From Cristatella mucedo (lineage: Eukaryota > Bryozoa > Phylactolaemata > Cristatellidae): a stretch of 64,000 nt of DNA. Position 1 is the first letter of the stretch. Each line of letters opens with the position of its first letter. Below the pieces are notes generated by a model. It saw only the letters and a list, made by a program, of their open reading frames with translations. It made no database searches and had not been told where the DNA came from. The stretch is taken from assembly GCA_009760855.2 (NCBI GenBank), contig WPIO01000008.1, forward strand, positions 9,785,001-9,849,000. Direction: 5' to 3'. Of this stretch, positions 57,850 through 64,000 are shown piece after piece. Position numbers and translations under genes: made by a program.

Positions 57850-58235
57850 ATAATTATAAATGGGGATCTAAATAGCTTGAAGTCTTCTTAGACTGACAGA
57901 TGAACTTGAAGATTATGTTCGTTGAGGCGTTTGAATAGAGAAGTTTGAAAGGGACATAGATGTAGAGCAAGTAGATATCGATATTGAAGAACCCTGTGAG
58001 GATGTTACCTTGGAGATGCAATCTCCGATAGCATCTGCTGAGCAAACGAATAAGCTAGGAAAATGATCTGCCAGATTGCCGTGAGGAAGGCTGTGTGTTT
58101 GAGCTAGCGGGCCTTGGGCTGAGGCTTTTCTCCGACTAAGAAGCTCCATAGCATCGGCGAGAGCATATGCTTCAGCATTCTGCCAAAGGAGGCCAGCTGG
58201 ATGAAGGACTGAGCTGTAGAGGAAGGAGCGCGTTT
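57850..58235 (-). mobile_element. L2-type fragment upstream of RT
   Basis: Minus frame: VLHPAGLLWQNAEAYALADA, MELLSRRKASAQGPLAQTHS, LPHGNLADHFPSLFVCSADA, IGDCIS. This matches the linker before RT in L2/CR1 ORF2 (pattern LLxRRKxSxLP...LADxFxxFFxxKIxxIRxxI). It is flanked by acceptor-like and donor-like sequences and would otherwise pass for a host exon. Confidence 0.6.
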
Positions 58236-58928
58236 TTTCTAGAACGGCTTCAAAATCAAGTTTCCAAATGATTCAAGATTCGCATAAGATCTTTTGATAC
58301 CAAAGGTGATTCTCACTGCAGTAGTAAAAAGTGGTCTGTGCCTGATCAGACTCACAAACATTGCTATAGGAGGGTGACCGTATACAGTATAGGCTGTAGA
58401 ATCTTCAATCTCTGGCGTTTGACCATTGCTGCGAGCGGAGCCAAGCAAGTGAGCCACCAGCGAGACAGAAAAAATTGCAAACGTGTGACAATCGGCTGCT
58501 CATAGGGATGCGGGTCGTCCAAGGTTATCAAACACGAAGAAGAGGCGGCTTTGTCTGCCACTGATTTTCATCGTCCCCGCGAGGTGCTGATTTCGGCTAC
58601 GCGGCCGCTAGCAAATTCGGACGCTGTCATTCGTTTGACAATGCAACAATGCGAGTTGGTAGCACCAGAAAGTAGCCAGATGTGAGCACACTTTGCTGCG
58701 GTGGCTCAAGTGCTCAAGAAATGGGTTGCATGCATGCCAAGCGTCCGCCTCAGCTTCTTCTGGCGTCGCTCTCGAGGGGCTCTATCTGCGTGGGCTCTCT
58801 GCATCGTCCGAGCTCCGTTGAGCTAAGCCACGAGGGCGTGCTGCAGTCGCTGAGTGCGGCTTCTCATCCCTGAGAATGACTGGCAACATGAACAAGAGTT
58901 TTCTCGTAAAGAGACTTTTGCATTAGAT
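58236..58928. other. No gene resolved
   Basis: May include more of the decayed L2 element in its left part. No other signature. Confidence 0.3.
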
Positions 58929-59075
58929 CAGCGGATCTCAACCTTTCACAGGGGTCGCCTAAGACCATAGGAAAACACGCATTTCCACAATTTGCACACA
59001 ATAACTTTATGGTTGGGGTCGCCACGTGATGAACTGCATTAATGGCTTGCGGAATAGGACGGTTGAGAACCGCTG
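58929..59075 (+). mobile_element. SPIN-like hAT element with perfect TSD
   Basis: TIRs cagcggatctcaacc and ggttgagaaccgctg bound 147 bp. The flanks are identical, cattagat (58921-58928 and 59076-59083), with a central TA. Internal tttcacaggggtcgcctaag then accataggaaaacac and ttatggttggggtcgccacg match the SPIN order in the forward direction. Compared with the other two copies, about 35 bp after the left TIR is missing. Confidence 0.92.
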
Positions 59076-59199
59076 CATTAGATGCTTATAAATTCCACTC
59101 TCGCCAGCAAAGAGGCGGCTAGGGACTCAAAGCTGGCGATCGCTCGTTCGCAGACGAGTCGCATTGCCAACTCTGAACTCCGTGTGCATTTTTATGCAG

Positions 59200-59355
59200 G
59201 CGGATGAGGAAGCGGCGCGCCCCACGACGGAGTGGCGGTCGGAAGGGCCAGCACATCTAGGGCTGAAATTTCTCGAGAGAAGGCACGCTGCAATAACTAG
59301 AGCGTATTATCCAAACCAGGAGAGAGACATAGACTCGGTAGCAATACGCCTTTAA
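59200..59355 (+). CDS. Candidate exon, unknown protein
   Basis: Acceptor gtgcatttttatgcag ends at 59199. The frame then reads ADEEAARPTTEWRSEGPAH, LGLKFLERRHAAITRAYYP, NQERDIDSVAIRL and stops at 59353-59355. A donor-like CTCG|GTAGCA lies near 59338. It could be a terminal or internal exon. The composition is protein-like with paired acidic and basic stretches; no family is recognised. It lies just downstream of the SPIN-like element and upstream of a CT array and a second small exon-like unit. Confidence 0.3.
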   Translation, partial: ADEEAARPTTEWRSEGPAHLGLKFLERRHAAITRAYYPNQERDIDSVAIRL

Positions 59356-59423
59356 ATTATCGTAACCTTTTGTGTTCGAGGAGCTCTCACTCTCACTCTT
59401 TCTCAATTTCTCACTCTTTTGAT

Positions 59424-59612
<189 letters not shown>

Positions 59613-59621
59613 CTTTTGCAG

Positions 59622-59668
59622 AGCTGACAGCTCAAAGCAGCGAATCCATGTCGCTCTTATTAGTGCAG
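59622..59668 (+). CDS. Candidate 47-nt exon bounded by consensus splice sites
   Basis: Acceptor ctctctccttttgcag (ending 59621) and donor GTGCAG|GTGAGA (59669). An ATG within it opens MSLLLVQ to the donor, or the exon continues an upstream frame (ADSSKQRIHVALISA). The acceptor strength comes from the CT microsatellite, so it may be fortuitous. Confidence 0.25.
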
Positions 59669-60478
59669 GTGAGACGCTGACCTCGATTTATGTCGTCCGT
59701 CGCTGCCACGCAAGATCGTTGGGCCACTACCCGGAAGACAGGGCGGAGCGAGCGGACATAGTGTTCAGTTGGGACCGGGGAGGTGGGCGGAGCTGTCGCG
59801 TGCTGGTCTGCGGCGAGCTTCCGCATGAATAAAAGTCTCCAGAAGACTGCTGTGGTGATCGCGAGTGGTCGCCTGGGTGCTGGCGAATCCAATTTTAGGC
59901 AAGGCAGATTTCGATCGTTGTAATGCACTTTTACAGCTCCGCCGAGTAATCCGGCGGAGATCCGGTCTGTGCAGCGCTCCACAAGGAGCGTCTGCAGCGC
60001 TCCAAAACGCAGAGTAGTGCGTTCAGGCAGTCGAGCGAGCGCCACGAGCAAAAAGCTAGACGAACAGAAAGGTATGAGTATACTCAATCCGCAATAGATA
60101 GAAACGATAACTTAGCAGCGGTCATGGATGTCGCGATTAGCAGTGCTAGGGGCCTCCTACAATTTCGCGTCCTGGTACTACAACAAACGGGCACTTATGA
60201 GTATGCCTGACTCACTTCCTCTCAATTATGGCGGCATAGGTCACCGATGCAACACTTTTACGAGGTACTGCCCTGGATGCAGCGAGTCACGCACACTAAC
60301 CAAGCCCGAACTCATTGGGCTGGCGGAGCGATTGGGAGGTGTAAACAACAGTGCGAGCCACCTTCACGCCTGCCCCTCTAGCATAGTCGCCGGGGGGGGG
60401 GGGTTCCTCATCTAACTCCTTCTCAGTCAGTGCCCAATGCGGTTGCGATGTACGCCCTTTCGGTGTTTTAGATCTTAC
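59669..60478. other. No gene resolved; possible intron of the minus gene
   Basis: A G10 run lies at about 60392-60402. Frames are unsupported. Confidence 0.3.
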
Positions 60479-60610
60479 CTCTTTCGCGACTTCGTTCTTA
60501 CATACGCTGACGGAGCCTGACGATCCTGCCTTGGAGTCGGCTGTACCCTCACTGAGGCCAATGACACGGCTCTTTCCCGACCTGCGACTTTTTTCTAGCG
60601 TCCGGTGCAA
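60479..60610 (-). CDS. Candidate exon, polar unknown protein
   Basis: Minus strand, entered after ggcagtaacag (60611) and left at a consensus donor, AAAGAG|GTAAGA (60478), phase 0 at both ends. Reads LHRTLEKSRRSGKSRVIGL, SEGTADSKAGSSGSVSV, CKNEVAKE. Lys/Ser/Glu-rich and probably disordered. An in-frame TAA sits just before the acceptor, which fits an exon boundary. No domain recognised. Confidence 0.35.
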
Positions 60611-60704
60611 CTGTTACTGCCACATTTGCCCTCGGTGAGGAGTGAAGCGCACGCGCACCGCCTCGCCGATCTTGCGTGGATGGCAAAACTCACTATCGGC
60701 CGAC

Positions 60705-60783
60705 CTCGTTTTCCATTACAGCTAAATTGAGCTCGTACTCACTGTCATTTGTAGAACTGGCAATTGAGCTCCTTCCCCTAAGG
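60705..60783 (-). CDS. Candidate exon, same minus-strand gene
   Basis: Acceptor ccgacggatttcag (ending 60784). Reads LRGRSSIASSTNDSEYEL, NLAVMENE and meets GAG|GTCGGC (weak donor, phase 0) or, 9 bp on, ATA|GTGAGT (stronger, phase 2). The phase-0 option matches the next exon at 60610. Ser/Glu-rich like its neighbour. Supported mainly by composition and phase. Confidence 0.28.
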
Positions 60784-61029
60784 CTGAAATCCGTCGGCTC
60801 GGGCTCTCAGACAGTGGAGCTTCGCTGGTGCATTGAGTCAAAGCTATCCACCAGGGTCTTCATCCACCTCTGACGATCTGCCATCTCCCGGCTCCACGGC
60901 TTCTACATTGCGGCCAAGTCAGCCGCCTACATCGCCTCTGGCTAAGTCGTACTAGCAGCCGCGAAACCTCGGGGCCAGTGAACAGCCTAGAGTCGAGCCT
61001 GGCGTAGTAATAGTGGAGGCAGTGGCTGC
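60784..61029. other. No feature recognised
   Basis: Unassigned. Confidence 0.3.
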
Positions 61030-61480
61030 CTGCTGCTGCTGCTGCTGTTACTGCTGCTGCTGCTGATTGCAGCTGATTGTTTCTGATTGCTGTTGTTTGC
61101 TGCTGATTGCTACTCATTGCTCCTGATGACTGCTGCTAACTGTTGCTCAATGCTGCTGACTGTTGCTGGTTGCTGCTGATAATTGCTGATTGCTTCTGAT
61201 TGCTGCTAACTGCTGCTGATTGCTGCTGTTGCTGATTGCTGCTGCTGCTGCTGCCACTTCTGCCATTGCTGCCACTGCTGCTACTGCTGTCACTGTTGCT
61301 CTGCTGATTGCTGCCGTTTGCTGATACTGTTGCTGTGTGGGGCTATCTGGTGCTACTGCTGCTGATGATTACTACAGATTGCTGCTGATTGCTTCTGATT
61401 GATGCTGCTTGCCGCTGGGGATTGCTGCTGCTGCTGATTGCTACTGCTGCTGTTCCCTGTTCTTGCTCCTGCCCTCTTGC
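61030..61480. repeat. (CTG)n / (CTGATTG)n degenerate repeat
   Basis: About 450 bp built from tgctgctgattgctgctgat-like units, with a pure CTG core at 61031-61063. The Leu-rich and Cys-rich frames that run from it to 61718 are repeat translations. Confidence 0.9.
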
Positions 61481-63459
61481 CTGCTTCCCTGCTTCCCTGA
61501 TGCACTGCTCCAGCTCCGGCCCATGGCCTGCCCCGGTCCCTCTCCTACTTCTGCATCTCCTGCTACTCTTGCACCACTTGCTGATCCTACTTCGATTCCT
61601 GGTCTCTTACCTTGCTCTTACCTCTTGCTGTTTCTGCTCCTGCTACTGCTACTGTCTTGATTCACCTGCTCCTGCTACTGCTCCTGCCCTGAAACTTTTC
61701 GCAGTGTCTGGGCAATGACAGTCACCAGATCGGTTCCGGAGCTGCTGCTTGATCATGTGCTTGAGTTTTGCACTAATGTCCCACAGCTGACTGGTGGTTA
61801 GATGCAGCTGCCGACTGGCCATCCAAATCACTCACTTCGCCTGGCGATTCGTGTGCCAACCACCTTAATTCTTGTGAGACTCTGTTTTCCAAAGGCATGC
61901 AGCCGTAGTTAGGACTTTTAGAGAGGATCTGCGGCTTCCATTTAATAATGGAGAAGGATAAGGGAAGGGGCATCGCTATGCAACCTTCCACACATGAACT
62001 CAGCGAGCCCACAAGGAGTTTATGCACTTTATTCCAAAATCGCCAAACTAACTTCTAGTACTTGAGTGGTAACTGTTTTGCCATGCCTTAGCATCTTTCT
62101 TAGCTTAGCTACGGGTGTGAACATAACCGTTACTGGTGGCTCGCAGCGCCTGCAACATATTCACAAAACAAGAAAACGTTAAAAGCTAGGAGGGAGCAGC
62201 AGTGTTAGGCAAGGAAGCGATGAGCTTCACCAGTTTCTTGTCGACAACATTTGGCTAGCTTAGTCGGACAGGCAAGAGCTACTCGAAACTACCCGTGTAC
62301 TGACTGTACAGAGTACAGAGTCTGGGTCGCCGTGCTACAGCTATTGCCATGCGGTTCGCCTGCTAGGCATGTCTTATGGCCCGTTTCACTGTATAAGTTC
62401 CGGCGGTGGAAGCTTGCTGGAGAGGCTCCGGCTTCACCTGCTAGCTGCTCGCAATGACTTTGAGCGCTCGCTGTAACAGCAAGAAAGTCAGCAGCCTCCG
62501 ACTAGCAGATACTCGGAGCTCTATTGAGCGACTTTGCCGGGCCTCATCAGCCAGTCTCAAAGAGTGCTGCGAGGGATCGGGAGACCTGGATAGGCGAGGT
62601 GCAGGCGCGAGTAAGGCGGGCAGCCGTTGGACGGCTGCCCGGTGAAAGTCTCCACACCCAGCCTCCAGTAAGCGCCGCTAGCACCCCACCAGGCGACAGG
62701 CGCTGACGCGGAGCGCCCAAAGCAACAAGCGTACCTAGCCTGCTCGCCACGTGCCAGCCTTCAAGCTCGACGGCTGCATCAGTGCAGGGAGGGGGCTGGA
62801 GACTTCCGGGCCGGCTTCCGTGCTAGCGGCTAGCCGGAATCGGTCCGTCAAGCTTGGCTAATACGTAATGCCTTTTAGCACCACTCAAAGCCGCACGTTC
62901 CTCGGTTCTTCGGTCGCTGGGTCCGTCTGCTAGGAGCTTCGATTGCATTTTGCTGACTGGATGAGGGAAATGTTAGCGATTCAAGGCCATCTGCCCGATG
63001 TATTCGAAAAGTAGTGCGACGGGCGATGTGCACCCTAATGGTTGGCCATCCAGCATCCATCAAGAACGCGGCTGCTGCGAAACTCGCGGTTCTTCGATTC
63101 TTTAGACTTTCTTTCGTGTAGTAAACATTGCCGCACGTTTTCGGCTGCCTCGGTACGACCACGCAAAGCAATTAGGAAGAGTTACCAATCTCCCGGCGAC
63201 TGGAAACGTAGTGTAATGCCCTGCCTGCATGGACTTCAAGCTTTGCCGCTGAAATAGAACTGAGCCGCTTAAGAAATAGTCCTGATAAGCTGAAGCTTAT
63301 GAGCAGCTCGATGCTTATGTAAGAACAAGACTATTCGTTGACTTTTGAGCTGGCAATGATGTATCTCCGTCTGTAACTTCAAAAAGCAGCAAAACACTCT
63401 TGCGGGTGTTAGGCACGAGCGTTTTACATAAAGCACTCACAGCCTTAAGCTGCTTTCGG
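61481..63459. other. No gene resolved
   Basis: Pyrimidine-rich ctcctgctactgctc repeats continue to about 61690. A small perfect inverted repeat (gggcagccgt/acggctgccc) lies at 62619-62641. Otherwise unassigned. Confidence 0.3.
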
Positions 63460-63625
63460 TACGCATTCGGCAGCCAACTGAATTTCTTTCACGAAGCAAA
63501 GAGAAGATGGGAAGCATAGCTGAGTCAGGAGAGCAGTCGAGGTAGTGATTAGCATGAAGGAGCAGTTAAGGACGGCTGGAAATGATGTACCATAGTCGGC
63601 AATAGGAGAGTAGTTGTCGTTGCAC
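63460..63625 (-). mobile_element. L2-B LINE 3' fragment
   Basis: Minus frames give HHFQPSLTAPSCSLPRLLS and the parallel LITTSTALLTQLCFPSSL, matching the 3' end of the L2-B copy at 41250-41345. Confidence 0.5.
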
Positions 63626-63649
63626 AAGAAACCAATAAGGCATGGGCTG

Positions 63650-63812
63650 ACAGCAGTGGCTCACTTGAAGCACCGGTTTGCATGCTGATCATGTGCATGT
63701 GTCTTCTAACCATGTTACGCTTTTTGTTCATTGAGCGTCCTACCACTAACCATTCGATCATGCTTCTCTTACAGCAAATGAAAAGTGCCTAGAAACAGAG
63801 CGCTATAACAAA
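63650..63812 (+). mobile_element. L2-A 3' UTR and tail
   Basis: gcatgctgatcatgtgcatg, cttctaaccatgttacgctt and cagcaaatgaaaagtgccta follow the L2-A 3' UTR order and end in AAT-rich sequence. Confidence 0.65.
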
Positions 63813-63814
63813 AA

Positions 63815-63897
63815 TAATAATAGCAATGCATTTGAAATAGCGCCCTCAGAGAACTCAATCTCTTTCTAGGCACTTGACATTTTTTTCAAGCGAAGCA
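63815..63897 (-). mobile_element. L2-A tail, inverted to its neighbour
   Basis: gcatttgaaatagcgccctc, agagaactcaatctctttct and aggcacttgacatt are the antisense hairpin tail. It meets the plus-strand tail at 63812 tail to tail, through AAT-rich sequence. Confidence 0.7.
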
Positions 63898-64000
63898 AAA
63901 ATCTACTGTTATTATCATTATTATTAACGATCTGCCTGTCGGTAAGTCCTAGCGCTGAGCGAGATCTGCCGTAAGCCTTTTTAGTGAGTCGGATGGAAGT

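Noticed and set aside
57990-58220. Minus-strand segment with a good acceptor (cttcctctacag) and donor (ccaag|gtaaca), apparently a host exon
   Set aside because: The translation matches the pre-RT linker of L2-type LINEs (LLSRRKASAQ...LADHFPSLF), so it is listed as a mobile element.
61389-61718. 109-codon Leu/Cys-rich plus frame
   Set aside because: Translation of the degenerate CTG/CTCCTG repeat.

Overview
This is a stretch of metazoan nuclear DNA. The evidence is spliceosomal introns (GT-AG and one probable GC-AG), TATA-driven first exons, a seven-transmembrane receptor gene, L2-type LINEs, tRNA-derived SINEs and hAT transposon remnants, with very long (CT)n/(GA)n microsatellites. Nothing places it reliably below animals; gene density and repeat content fit an invertebrate with a moderately GC-rich, repeat-laden genome. 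Most open frames, including very long Ser/Leu or Arg/Glu ones, are microsatellite translations or antisense shadows.

Host genes. The best gene is complete and on the minus strand: a class A (rhodopsin-like) GPCR of about 423 residues in two exons (32965-32712 and 31020-30003), joined by a 1691-bp phase-2 intron full of (GA)n/(GT)n, with a TATAAA box at 33089-33084. A short signal-peptide-like first exon (33454-33498) with its own TATA element points the other way, so the two look divergently transcribed. At the left edge (128-2657, minus) three exons of a secreted or surface protein include a partial Sushi/CCP-like module; two of them join in frame through a GC-AG intron. A signal-peptide first exon with a TATA box lies at 16965-16878 (minus). 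Weaker exon candidates are at 11.2 kb (minus), 13.2 kb, 42.7 kb, 53.5-55.0 kb, 59.2-59.7 kb (plus) and 60.5-60.8 kb (minus).

Mobile DNA. About twenty fragments of L2-clade LINEs (a main family, here L2-A, plus a second family, L2-B, and at least one divergent one) carry reverse-transcriptase segments (YADD box, C-terminal domain) and a 3' hairpin tail followed by (ATT)n. Two tRNA-derived SINE families recur: SINE-A ends in an L2-like hairpin tail, SINE-B has its own conserved middle. Three short non-autonomous hAT elements (12.9, 50.0 and 58.9 kb) closely resemble SPIN ('Space Invader'), a family known for horizontal transfer; one has a perfect 8-bp target duplication. A decayed Ty3/Gypsy-like pol fragment lies near 52.2-52.8 kb.

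Layout: 0-2.7 kb Sushi-like gene; 2.9-5.3 kb CT repeats; 6.6-13.1 kb SINE, L2, SPIN; 14-16 kb GA/CT arrays; 16.9-18.3 kb GC-rich gene start; 19.2-25.1 kb L2/SINE cluster; 25.5-29.6 kb TA/TG repeats and GC-rich DNA; 30-33.5 kb GPCR locus; 33.8-41.3 kb L2 copies, CT arrays and a GC-rich block; 42-48 kb mostly unassigned; 48.4-52 kb AT-richer DNA with SPIN; 52-61 kb candidate exons among L2 copies; 61-64 kb CTG-type repeat and L2 tails.
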